A DNA stretch of 5,784 nucleotides from Anaerolineae bacterium. GTDB taxonomy: Bacteria; Chloroflexota; Anaerolineae; JAAYZQ01. Positions within the stretch are counted from its first letter, which is position 1; every line of letters begins with the position of its first letter. The position numbers were made by a program, and so were the translations under genes. Under the pieces are notes generated by a model that was not told the origin of the DNA, searched no databases, and worked only from the letters and a program-made list of their open reading frames with translations. Location of the stretch: contig JAFGOG010000549.1 of NCBI GenBank assembly GCA_016926595.1, forward strand, positions 1-5,784, given 5' to 3'. Below, piece after piece: positions 1 through 5,784 of the stretch.

Positions 1-14
1 CCGGACCCAAACAA

Positions 15-23
15 TGCTATAAT
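15..23 (+). promoter_or_regulatory. Extended -10 promoter element for the sdh operon
   Basis: The sequence TGCTATAAT is a perfect consensus -10 hexamer (18-23) with the TG of an extended -10 one base upstream. It lies about 50 bases before the sdhC start codon. A -35 box at normal spacing would fall before base 1, so it cannot be checked here. Transcription would begin near base 30, leaving a leader of about 45 bases with no obvious hairpin. The promoter looks intact although the genes behind it are broken. Confidence 0.6.
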
Positions 24-62
24 CCCCACACCAAACGTGCGCGACGGTGGCAGATCCCAATC

Positions 63-68
63 AGGAGG
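63..68 (+). promoter_or_regulatory. Ribosome binding site of sdhC
   Basis: AGGAGG, a full Shine-Dalgarno match, ends 7 bases before the ATG at 76. It fixes the sdhC start at 76 and rules out an earlier in-frame start near 37. Confidence 0.75.
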
Positions 69-75
69 GAGCTAT

Positions 76-231
76 ATGGCAACCATCAGCCACCTCTATC
101 GCGCCGTGACCTATCGCGGCCGGGAAGGGCAAATCGCCTGGCTGCTGCACCGGATCACCGGCATAGGTGTTTCCCTCGCTGGACAAGATCGGAGAGCTAA
201 AGGAGCGCTACCGGCGCGTTGGCCTCGATGA
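76..231 (+). pseudogene. sdhC: Succinate dehydrogenase cytochrome b subunit, N-terminal fragment only
   Basis: Codons 1-34 match the start of SdhC, the haem b and quinone-binding membrane anchor of complex II. They show a short cytoplasmic N-terminus, then [14 protein letters not shown], with the family's conserved H-R-(S/T)-G motif at residues 25-29 (H25, R26, T28, G29) at the entry to the first membrane helix. After codon 34 (about base 177) the SdhC similarity stops. The frame continues for 17 unrelated codons, which are out-of-frame sdhA sequence, and ends at 231. A normal SdhC is about 100-130 residues with three membrane helices, so all helices except the start of the first are lost, along with the axial haem histidine expected in a later helix. 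Promoter and ribosome binding site are intact. The 51-residue product should not be functional. Confidence 0.75.
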
Positions 232-487
232 CAAGGGCAAGCAGTTCAACACTGACCTGTTCGGGGCGATCGAGCTGGGTGGCTTGCTTGATCTGGCCGA
301 GGTGACCGCCGCCAGCGCCCTAGCTCGCACTGAAAGCCGTGGCGCTCACTCGCGCGAGGATTATCCGCAGCGGGACGACGCCAACTGGCTCAAGCACACC
401 TTGGCTTATCGGGCCGAAAGGGGGATCGAGTTTCGCTACAAGCCGATTGTCGTCACCCGCTTTGAGCCGAAACCGAGGATCTATTGA
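178..487 (+). pseudogene. sdhA: Succinate dehydrogenase flavoprotein subunit, C-terminal fragment only
   Basis: From about base 178, in the frame of base 167, the translation reads [14 protein letters not shown] and continues to a TGA at 485-487. It is recognisable as the C-terminal helical domain of Sdh[24 protein letters not shown], the conserved ESRGAH.REDYP block, and a basic C-terminus ending in RFEPKPRIY. About 100 residues remain of a protein normally near 570-600. The FAD-binding Rossmann fold, the capping domain and the succinate-binding catalytic residues are absent. No start codon with a Shine-Dalgarno precedes it. The upstream edge is fused in a different frame to the sdhC start, somewhere within bases 173-183. 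The usual order sdhC-(sdhD)-sdhA-sdhB is therefore kept, with roughly 2 kb missing (estimated from family lengths). Confidence 0.8.
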
Positions 488-528
488 CCCATTTACCATC
501 TCGCAGGTTAAGGATCTGCGGGAGGTTT

Positions 529-533
529 GGAGG
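529..533 (+). promoter_or_regulatory. Ribosome binding site of sdhB
   Basis: GGAGG lies 7 bases before the ATG at 541 and decides that start. A second GGAGG at 521-525 is 15 bases away and too far to be the main site. The 53 bases between the sdhA stop and sdhB hold nothing else notable. Confidence 0.7.
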
Positions 534-540
534 CGAATCT

Positions 541-1243
541 ATGCAATCAACGCTGAGAATCCTGCGCTACGATCCCGAGGTGGATCAAAAGCCCCATCGG
601 GAAGAGTATCAGGTCGACGTAGAGCCGACCGATCGCCTGCTTGACGCCCTGCAGCAGGTCAAGTGGCAGCAGGATGGCAGCCTGTCATTCCGCTGCTCGT
701 GCGCCCATGGCATCTGCGGCTCCGACGCCATGACGATCAACGACGCCAACCGCCTGGCCTGCAGGGTGCTGATGAAGGACCTGGGCGCGAAGGTCAAAGT
801 CGAGCCGCTGCGCGGTTTTCCGGTCGTAAAGGACCTGGTGGTCGACATGGAGCTCTTTTTTTGCCAAGTGCCGCGCTGTCAAGCCTTACTTTATCAATGA
901 TGACCCGCCGTCGCCGGCCGAGCGGCTGCAGAGCCCGGCTCAGCGGCTCCGCTTCGACGACACCACCAAGTGCATCTTGTGCGGCGCCTGCACTGGGAGT
1001 TGCCCCTCATTTTGGGGCAACCCCGATTATATCGGCCCGGCGGCCATCGTCCAGGCCCACCGTTTTATCTTTGGCAGTCGCGACCAAGGAGCCGAAGAGC
1101 GGCTACAGATCCTCAACGACCGGGACGGCTTGTGGCGTTGCCGGACTATATTCAACTGCACCAACGCCTGCCCGCGCCAGATAAAGATCACCCAGGCGAT
1201 TGGCGGGGTCAAGCGCCTGCTCCTCTCCAAGCGGCTGCCCTAG
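541..1243 (+). pseudogene. sdhB: Succinate dehydrogenase iron-sulfur subunit, split by a one-base frameshift
   Basis: SdhB carries electrons from the SdhA flavin to quinone through three Fe-S clusters. Residues 1-107 (541-861) are in frame from the ATG and hold the plant-type ferredoxin domain. Its [2Fe-2S] ligands are C54, C59, D62 and C74, with Asp in the third position as in E. coli SdhB. A run of seven T (856-862) then shifts the frame, and the original frame stops at 898-900. Dropping one T restores LFFAKCRAVKPYF and a continuous frame to the TAG at 1241-1243, giving 233 residues, normal for the family. The second part has both cluster motifs of the alpha-helical ferredoxin domain: CILCGACTGSCP, and CRTIFNCTNACP followed by IKITQAIGGVKR. 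Apart from the extra T, no damage is visible. A sequencing or assembly error in the homopolymer is a real alternative to true inactivation. Confidence 0.85.
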
Positions 1244-1244
1244 A

Positions 1245-1288
1245 AGCAGAAACCCGGTTTCTTGGAGAAACCGGGTCTCTTTTCTGCT
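1245..1288. terminator. Bidirectional hairpin terminator / palindromic repeat between sdhB and ferritin
   Basis: The arms AGAAACCCGGTTTCT (1248-1262) and AGAAACCGGGTCTCT (1266-1280) pair over 15 bp with one mismatch and a TGG loop; the inner 11 bp are perfect. On the + strand CTCTTTTCT follows, a moderate U tract. An outer AGCAGAA/TTCTGCT pair (1245-1251 with 1282-1288) could extend the stem past a 5-base bulge. It starts 1 base after the sdhB stop and ends 8 bases before the ferritin stop, so it can serve both convergent genes. The left arm is itself a perfect 7-1-7 palindrome, unusual for a simple terminator. Confidence 0.75.
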
Positions 1289-1296
1289 GAAGCCAG

Positions 1297-1788
1297 CTAA
1301 TCCTCTCGCGTGCCCAACTGCCGGTCGAGGTTCATCAACGCCATCGGGCTCTCGCCCAGCAGCTTGAAGGTCTCGACGATCTCGGTTGCGTTCTTTTCCT
1401 CTTCCACCTGCTCGGTGATGAACCAGTGCAGCATCACCTGCGCGGCGTAATCCTTCTCCTCAACCGCCAGCTCGTACAGTTTAGTGATCAGGCTCGTCAC
1501 TTCCTGCTCGTGCTTGAGCACCTCCTCGAACGTGGCCTTGGGCGATCCAAAGTCGGCCGGCGGCTGGGGGATTGCCTGCAGCGTGACGCGGCCGCCTCGT
1601 TCATGGATGTAATCGTAGAACTTGAGTGCGTGTTCCTGCTCTTCCCCCGCCTGCAGCCGCATCCAGCGGGCCATTCCCGGCAGGGTGGCGGCCTCGAAAT
1701 GGGCCGACATCGATAGGTACAGGTAGGCCGAGTACATTTCCCACTTGATCTGGTCGTTCATTGCGCCTTGAAGCTTGTCTCTCAACAT
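1297..1788 (-). CDS. ftn: Non-haem ferritin (FtnA type)
   Basis: A 163-residue ferritin, the full length expected for a bacterial non-haem ferritin. The family assembles as a 24-subunit cytoplasmic shell that oxidises Fe(II) and stores Fe(III). The ferroxidase residues fall at the same numbers as in E. coli FtnA: E17, Y24, E49, E50, H53, E94, E126, Q127, E129 and E130, so the A, B and C iron sites all look complete. W122 is also kept. The protein reads as the four-helix bundle plus a short C-terminal helix (about residues 145-158), and lacks the haem-ligand context of bacterioferritin. The start at 1788 is chosen because AAAGGA precedes it at good spacing; the frame is open 42 codons further upstream, but that stretch contains the promoter and is not ferritin-like. 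It is convergent with sdhB and lies 122 bases downstream of the large membrane-protein gene on the same strand. Confidence 0.95.
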   Translation of the reverse strand: MLRDKLQGAMNDQIKWEMYSAYLYLSMSAHFEAATLPGMARWMRLQAGEEQEHALKFYDYIHERGGRVTLQAIPQPPADFGSPKATFEEVLKHEQEVTSLITKLYELAVEEKDYAAQVMLHWFITEQVEEEKNATEIVETFKLLGESPMALMNLDRQLGTRED

Positions 1789-1797
1789 GGTGTTTTG

Positions 1798-1805
1798 TCC
1801 TTTCT
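1798..1805 (-). promoter_or_regulatory. Ribosome binding site of the ferritin gene
   Basis: Read on the minus strand this is AGAAAGGA, 9 bases before the ATG at 1788-1786. It supports the 163-residue start over the longer open frame. Confidence 0.65.
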
Positions 1806-1867
1806 TGTTATTTGTTCTGGATGGGGCGGTTGTGGCTGACGGATTGGACCTGAGCCTCCGCCCTCCT

Positions 1868-1886
1868 TTTTTATCATTGATAAAAA
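1868..1886. promoter_or_regulatory. Perfect 9-1-9 inverted repeat, candidate operator of ferritin
   Basis: TTTTTATCATTGATAAAAA is perfectly symmetric about base 1877. It abuts the -10 box of the ferritin promoter (sharing base 1886) and covers the expected transcription start near 1879. A dimeric repressor bound here would block initiation. The inner 7-1-7 geometry and AT-rich ATCA/TGAT half-sites resemble sites of Fur/PerR-family regulators, but it is not a match to the E. coli Fur consensus, so the regulator is unassigned. The rest of the leader (1789-1867) shows no convincing structure. Confidence 0.55.
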
Positions 1887-1914
1887 CTATAGCATAAAAA
1901 TTGACGGGTGTCAA
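1886..1914 (-). promoter_or_regulatory. Sigma-70-type promoter of the ferritin gene
   Basis: On the minus strand TTGACA (1914-1909, perfect -35) is followed after exactly 17 bases by TATAGT (1891-1886, one mismatch from TATAAT), preceded by TG at the extended -10 position. Predicted start near 1879, giving a leader of about 90 bases. Its -35 box overlaps the stop codon of the upstream gene. Confidence 0.8.
1896..1914 (-). terminator. Small hairpin with U5 tract at the end of the large membrane-protein gene
   Basis: On the minus strand TTGAC-ACCC-GTCAA is followed directly by TTTTT. A 5-bp, A/T-containing stem is weak for an intrinsic terminator, so much readthrough into ferritin is likely if it works at all. 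The same bases carry the -35 box and the TGA stop. Confidence 0.3.
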
Positions 1915-4900
1915 GATTCAGAACGGCGTTGGTCGGGGTGATGCCAGCCCAACACCCACGTACCCACCAGCAGCGCCAATGCCACGGCCGACAGCGCGAC
2001 CGCCCAGCCACGCGGCGGCGTCGATCCGAACTCCAGCACCACCTCGTGCACCCCCGATTCCAGGGTGAAATCGATCAGCCCGTACGGATTCTGGATCATC
2101 ACCGGCCGCCGCTCGCCGTTCACCGTGAGCTGCCAGCCCGGATAGTAGTAAATCGCCGCCCGGAGCTGCGCCGGGCCGTCGGCCTCGATCAGCCATTCAA
2201 TGCAGTGGCCGGTCACCCGACTCTTGAGCGCCCGCACCTCCCCGCCGACCAGCAGCAGCCGGTCGGCAGGCGCCGGCGCTTCGGGCCGTGTCCCGGCCCA
2301 GATCGGCTCGTACTCGCGGGCGGTGGTCACCGCGATCCCCGTGGCGGCGATGACCGCCGGGCTGTACTCGGCGTCGGTCGTGTCGTAATAGCCCTCCGGC
2401 TTGGCGTGACCCAGGCCGGTCAGCAGCAGCCCGCCCAGAACTACCGCCAGCAGCCAGCGGCGCTGCCGTGGGTCCTTCGCCGCCAAAAAGACGAATCCGG
2501 AGATGAACGCCGTGGCCATTGCGGCCAACGCCAGCATGCGCCACGGGAACTCGAGATATTGCAGCAGTGGCAGCCCATCCCATAGCCAGATCGCGTTGTC
2601 GGTCACCAGGAAAGCGGTCAGCCCTAGCAGTGCAACAAAGAACCAGAAGTGGGCCCAGCCGTCGCCGGCCTGGCGCAGCCGGCCGCGTAGTTTCCAGGCC
2701 AGCAGCAGCGACGCCGCCAGCAGCGCCAGGTGGACCGGCCCCAGCCCAAAGCTCATCCCGTCCTGTGGCCCCGGCAGCGACAGCCCATAGCCCCACGGCG
2801 AATAGACGAGCTGGTGCAGGTAGACAAAATGGTTGTCATAGTTCAGGTAACCGCTCAGCAGGCGGTCGGTGTGCACCCAGCCCCGTTCGGCTAGCGCCGG
2901 CAGCCAGAAAAAGGCGGACAGCCCCAGCCCTAGTCCGATGGCCCACGCTCCCCGGCCCAACACCGACCACGACTTGGCCCTCCAGCCAAGGAACAGAACG
3001 TATAGCACCAGCGCCGGCGCGGCGATCAGCGACACCGGATTGCTGCTCAGCAGGATCAACGCCGTCGCAGCGGCAGCCGTGGCCAGGTACCGGACCCTGC
3101 GGCCCGGCTCATCGCTCACCCAGCGGTACAGCCCCCACAGCGCCCACGGGATAAAAGCCATGGCCGAATAGTCAGCCAGCGCCTGGCGCACGTACAGGTT
3201 GGTCAGCAGAAATGGGGCAAAGACATACGCCGCGCCGGCGGCCAGCCCTCCGGCCCGGCCGAAAAACGCGCGGGCATAAACGTACATCCCGAGCCCGGTC
3301 ACAGCCAGCAGCGCCAGCGCGGCCAGGTTGAGCGAGGCGACGATCGGGTAGCCCAGCCCGTGAAACGCTGAGGTGACATAATAGATGACCGGCGGGTTGA
3401 ACAGGAAGAATGGCTGGCCGTAGCCGCTCGATAGGTCGGGCGCCCAGTGGGGCAGCAGCCGCCCTTCGGCCAGCCCGCGAAAGAACTCGGCTGTGCGCGG
3501 CAGGTACTCAAAGGCGTCGTGGCCGGTCATCTGCTTGAACTGCAGCGTCGGCAGCCCGGCCAGCAGGATGAACAACAGCAGGATCGGCAGCGGTGAATGG
3601 ACGAGGCGGGAAACGATGGATGTGATGCGTGCGGTGAAAGGCGTGAGGCGTGACCCGTAGGCCGCGATCTGCGCGGCGGCCGGCCCCAAGCGCTCGGCGG
3701 CCTGGAGCCTGCCCCGCTGCCGCTCGGCCACCGCCGCCAGCAGGATCACCCCCAGCCCGGCGACCAGCAGCCATAAGCGCAGCCCGCCCGGCTCGTAGGT
3801 CAGTGTCGCCTGATGCCAGCCCGGCTCCACGGCCACCCCGACGAAACTGGGAGCCAGCATGTGCGTCTCGACCGCTTTGCCGTCCAGTGTCGCCCGCCAG
3901 CCGGGGTGGAAGGTCGATTTGAGCATCAGCCAGCAGGCGCGGCCGGTCTCGAACTGGACCTGGTACCTGTTGCCGGCCACCGCCTCGGTCACGATCTGGC
4001 CGCACGATTCCTGCTGCGCCGGCTGGTGGCTGGGCAGCATCTCCGCCGCGGCGCTCAGCGGCAGCGTGTCCCCCTCGCCCTTGGGCGCCGGCCCAAAGAC
4101 GATCCGTGGGTGCTGGCGGGCCTCCACCAGCCTGGTCTGGAGCCACGCCCGGGCTGCTTCGAACCACGACTCGCGGCCGCCGTACAGCGCCAGGTCACTG
4201 TCCACTAGGTCGAAATAGCCGGTCGTCGGTACCTGGTACAGCCGGTGCCGGCCATAGGCCCCCAGCAATTGGGCGCCGGCCGGCGCTGTTTGGCCCTCGG
4301 GGACGATGGCGTAGCGCAGGTTGAACAGGTTAAAGGTCGCCGGCCGCGACTCGTCCAGGTAGCCCTCGATGTCGGCGTTGAGCGACATGGCGTGGTACAA
4401 GTAGCCGGGGTTGTCGATCCGGCTCACCGCCAGCAGGGCGTATACCGGCACGCTGCCGATCTTGTACTCCCCGCCCCAGTTGGCTCCCCGCCCGGCATAC
4501 ACCCGCGCTGGCGGCAGCGTCTTTAGCTCGATCAGCAGTTGATCCAGTTGTCCGCCGTCGGCCTGGAAAGCGGCCTGGTTTTCCCGCATCCAGCGCACGT
4601 TGTACGAGGCGTATTCGATCCGCTCCAGGTAGACCGGCACAAGCAGCCCGGCCGCAGCCAGCCCGGCCAGCGCCGTGCGCCACACCTGCCGCTTGCCTGC
4701 CAGCCCCTTGGCCGCCTGCCGGACCAGCCAGGCCAACCCGGCCCCGGCCAGTCCGATCGCCCCCAGGTGGACCGGCGCGATCAGCCGGTGCAGGTGCAGG
4801 TCCTGGCTGAGCGGCAGCAGGTTGAGCAGCGCGCCCCACGTCGGCCGGCCGAAATAGAGCAGCAACCAGAAGAGGGGAAAGAGTACCAGGAACCGGTAGC

Positions 4901-5784
4901 GCTCCCCCTGCCGCCACCGGGTGGCGCACACTCCCAGCCCCACCGCCGCCAGCAGCGTCAGCGAGGGAAAGCGGCCAAAATCGAGCAGCTCGCCGCGGAC
5001 CAGCGCCCGCAGCGTCCACTCCCAGCCGTAGGCGTCATACTTGCCGGCCTCCTCCCACACGCTGCGGTTCATGTACAGCCGGTCAGCGACGAACGGCGCC
5101 AGGAAATAGGCCGACGCGGCGAGGGTCAGCAGCCCGGCCAGTGCCAGCCGCCCGGCCCGCCGCCACAGCTCTTTCCCCCCGCCGAGCAGGACGATCAGCC
5201 CCCCGGTCAGCAGCGCTGCATAGCCCAGCACCGTGTGCGACAGGATCGTGCCGGCCAGCAGCAGCGCCGTCCCGGCATAGGCCCGCCCCTGGCGCAGCGT
5301 GACATACAGCCCAGCGACGGCCGGCCCCAGCAGCCACATGCCCCACAGTTGGGTATAGAGCCCATAGCCGCGCCACAGGTAGCTGGCCCAGTCCAGGCCG
5401 TACAGCCCGTTCGTCGCCAGCAGCGAGCTGACCAACCCCGCCAGCGCCGACGGCGCCGCCTCGAACCCCAGCCGCCGCCCGGTCCAATAGATCGACAGCG
5501 GGAAGCTGCTCAGCAGCAGGAGCTGGATCCAGTCCAGCACCGTCCGCGCCGCCACCGCCCTGCCCAGCGCCTCGTAGATCAGCGCCGTGGCGACGTGGGG
5601 CAGGTGCTGGTAGTGGTGGAACAGCGGATAGCCCTCGACAAAGCTGGACACCCACGGGTCGGTGGGGTCCTCGCCCCGCTCCAGCGCGTCGGCCGCTCGC
5701 TGCACCAGCGTCAGGTGCAGCGTGCTGTCGTTCAGCGTCGGCGTCTCGACCGCCACCTCGGGCCACAGCGCGGCCAGGTTGAAA
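1911..5784 (-). CDS. Giant two-module polytopic membrane protein, GT-C/YfhO-like with PTPS-related domain (5' end outside window)
   Basis: Residues are counted from the GTG at 5756. That GTG is probably not the start: the frame stays open to the window edge and reads [10 protein letters not shown] before it, without a Shine-Dalgarno, so the N-terminus and first membrane helix probably lie beyond 5784. Module 1 (to ~690) has a first loop with NDSTLH (9-14), many hydrophobic helices to ~380, a large extracytoplasmic part with [10 protein letters not shown] (476-485), a PGW beta domain ([11 protein letters not shown], 616-626) and a final helix (~660-677). Module 2 (~720-1281) opens with a helix, then GHDAFEY (745-751), [13 protein letters not shown] (768-780) and FNPPVIYY (786-793), typical of the family named 6-pyruvoyl-tetrahydropterin synthase-related, a misleading name. 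LEFPWRM (1068-1074), a second PGW domain ([12 protein letters not shown], 1203-1214) and a last helix follow. The fold suggests a lipid-linked sugar transferase or cell-envelope assembly role; substrate unknown. Confidence 0.85.
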   Translation of the reverse strand, partial: FNLAALWPEVAVETPTLNDSTLHLTLVQRAADALERGEDPTDPWVSSFVEGYPLFHHYQHLPHVATALIYEALGRAVAARTVLDWIQLLLLSSFPLSIYWTGRRLGFEAAPSALAGLVSSLLATNGLYGLDWASYLWRGYGLYTQLWGMWLLGPAVAGLYVTLRQGRAYAGTALLLAGTILSHTVLGYAALLTGGLIVLLGGGKELWRRAGRLALAGLLTLAASAYFLAPFVADRLYMNRSVWEEAGKYDAYGWEWTLRALVRGELLDFGRFPSLTLLAAVGLGVCATRWRQGERYRFLVLFPLFWLLLYFGRPTWGALLNLLPLSQDLHLHRLIAPVHLGAIGLAGAGLAWLVRQAAKGLAGKRQVWRTALAGLAAAGLLVPVYLERIEYASYNVRWMRENQAAFQADGGQLDQLLIELKTLPPARVYAGRGANWGGEYKIGSVPVYALLAVSRIDNPGYLYHAMSLNADIEGYLDESRPATFNLFNLRYAIVPEGQTAPAGAQLLGAYGRHRLYQVPTTGYFDLVDSDLALYGGRESWFEAARAWLQTRLVEARQHPRIVFGPAPKGEGDTLPLSAAAEMLPSHQPAQQESCGQIVTEAVAGNRYQVQFETGRACWLMLKSTFHPGWRATLDGKAVETHMLAPSFVGVAVEPGWHQATLTYEPGGLRLWLLVAGLGVILLAAVAERQRGRLQAAERLGPAAAQIAAYGSRLTPFTARITSIVSRLVHSPLPILLLFILLAGLPTLQFKQMTGHDAFEYLPRTAEFFRGLAEGRLLPHWAPDLSSGYGQPFFLFNPPVIYYVTSAFHGLGYPIVASLNLAALALLAVTGLGMYVYARAFFGRAGGLAAGAAYVFAPFLLTNLYVRQALADYSAMAFIPWALWGLYRWVSDEPGRRVRYLATAAAATALILLSSNPVSLIAAPALVLYVLFLGWRAKSWSVLGRGAWAIGLGLGLSAFFWLPALAERGWVHTDRLLSGYLNYDNHFVYLHQLVYSPWGYGLSLPGPQDGMSFGLGPVHLALLAASLLLAWKLRGRLRQAGDGWAHFWFFVALLGLTAFLVTDNAIWLWDGLPLLQYLEFPWRMLALAAMATAFISGFVFLAAKDPRQRRWLLAVVLGGLLLTGLGHAKPEGYYDTTDAEYSPAVIAATGIAVTTAREYEPIWAGTRPEAPAPADRLLLVGGEVRALKSRVTGHCIEWLIEADGPAQLRAAIYYYPGWQLTVNGERRPVMIQNPYGLIDFTLESGVHEVVLEFGSTPPRGWAVALSAVALALLVGTWVLGWHHPDQRRSES
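3597..3689 (-). other. Atypical linker joining the two modules of the membrane protein
   Basis: This stretch encodes residues ~690-720 between the last helix of module 1 and the first helix of module 2. It uses TCA, CCT, GCA, ACA and GTT codons, which are scarce in the otherwise GCC/CTG/CGG-rich gene. It holds a tandem 7-bp repeat (GGCGTGA at 3640-3646 and 3647-3653) plus further variants of a GCGTGA/GTGATGCGT unit (3621-3638). The encoded peptide is Ser/Thr/Arg-rich with no recognised domain. It may be the remnant of a former intergenic region. Confidence 0.4.

Noticed and set aside
167..177. GTG at 167 as a new start for the sdhA fragment
   Set aside because: It has no Shine-Dalgarno and lies within sdhC-derived sequence. 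The product would lack every catalytic element of SdhA, so it is not called as a gene.
856..862. Programmed ribosomal frameshifting on the T7 run of sdhB
   Set aside because: Restoring the frame needs a +1 shift (or loss of one T), whereas classic slippery heptamers give -1. No downstream stimulatory structure was apparent, and SdhB is not known to use recoding.
609..1230. Minus-strand and alternate-frame ORFs within sdhB (609-848, 685-882, 1027-1230, + 663-1184)
   Set aside because: They overlap clearly conserved SdhB coding sequence and show no family resemblance or translation signals. The + 663-1184 frame is a composite of the wrong frame on both sides of the frameshift.
1789..1914. Longer ferritin start giving 42 extra N-terminal residues
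   Set aside because: The extension covers the -35/-10 promoter, the palindrome and the Shine-Dalgarno, and its residues are not ferritin-like. The ATG at 1788 gives residue numbering identical to E. coli FtnA.
1908..5019. Many long open frames on both strands inside the large gene (for example + 1908-2585, + 2519-3154, - 2197-2796, - 3508-4167, - 4330-5019)
   Set aside because: They are rich in Arg, Pro, Gly and Ala, have no ribosome binding sites, and are other-frame shadows of a GC-rich gene with strong third-position bias.
5754..5756. GTG as the true start of the large membrane protein
   Set aside because: No Shine-Dalgarno precedes it, and the frame continues upstream to the window edge with a plausible protein sequence ([10 protein letters not shown]). 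The gene is better treated as partial.

Overview
The window reads as a chromosomal piece of a GC-rich bacterium, most likely a member of the Chloroflexota (Anaerolineae or a relative). That assignment is an inference from three things: the style of the SdhA/SdhB sequences, an E. coli FtnA-like ferritin, and a very large '6-pyruvoyl-tetrahydropterin synthase-related' type membrane protein of a kind common in that phylum. No rRNA or marker gene is present to prove it. No tRNA, CRISPR array, insertion sequence or phage gene is visible.

Left part (1-1243, + strand): the remains of a succinate dehydrogenase operon. An extended -10 promoter and a strong Shine-Dalgarno lead into a normal sdhC start, but after about 34 codons sdhC jumps directly into the last ~100 codons of sdhA. 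The rest of sdhC, any sdhD, and the FAD-binding and catalytic part of sdhA are missing. The following sdhB has a good ribosome binding site and all its Fe-S motifs, but is split by one surplus T in a run of seven. As written, none of the three subunits can be made intact. Either this is a recently decayed operon or the assembly contains a misjoin plus a homopolymer error.

Middle (1244-1910): a striking self-palindromic hairpin lies between the convergent sdhB and ferritin genes and probably terminates both. The ferritin gene (minus strand, 163 aa) looks fully functional, with every ferroxidase ligand at the same residue number as in E. coli FtnA. It has its own near-consensus promoter (TTGACA, 17 bp, TATAGT) with a perfect 9-1-9 inverted repeat over the predicted transcription start, a strong candidate for an iron- or redox-responsive operator.

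Right part (1911-5784, minus strand): one open frame of about 1290 codons that runs off the window edge. It encodes a polytopic membrane protein made of two related GT-C/YfhO-like modules in tandem, each ending in a small 'PGW' beta domain and a last membrane helix. The modules are joined by a linker whose DNA has atypical codons and short tandem repeats, as if two genes had fused across a former intergenic repeat. Its stop codon overlaps the -35 box of the ferritin promoter.
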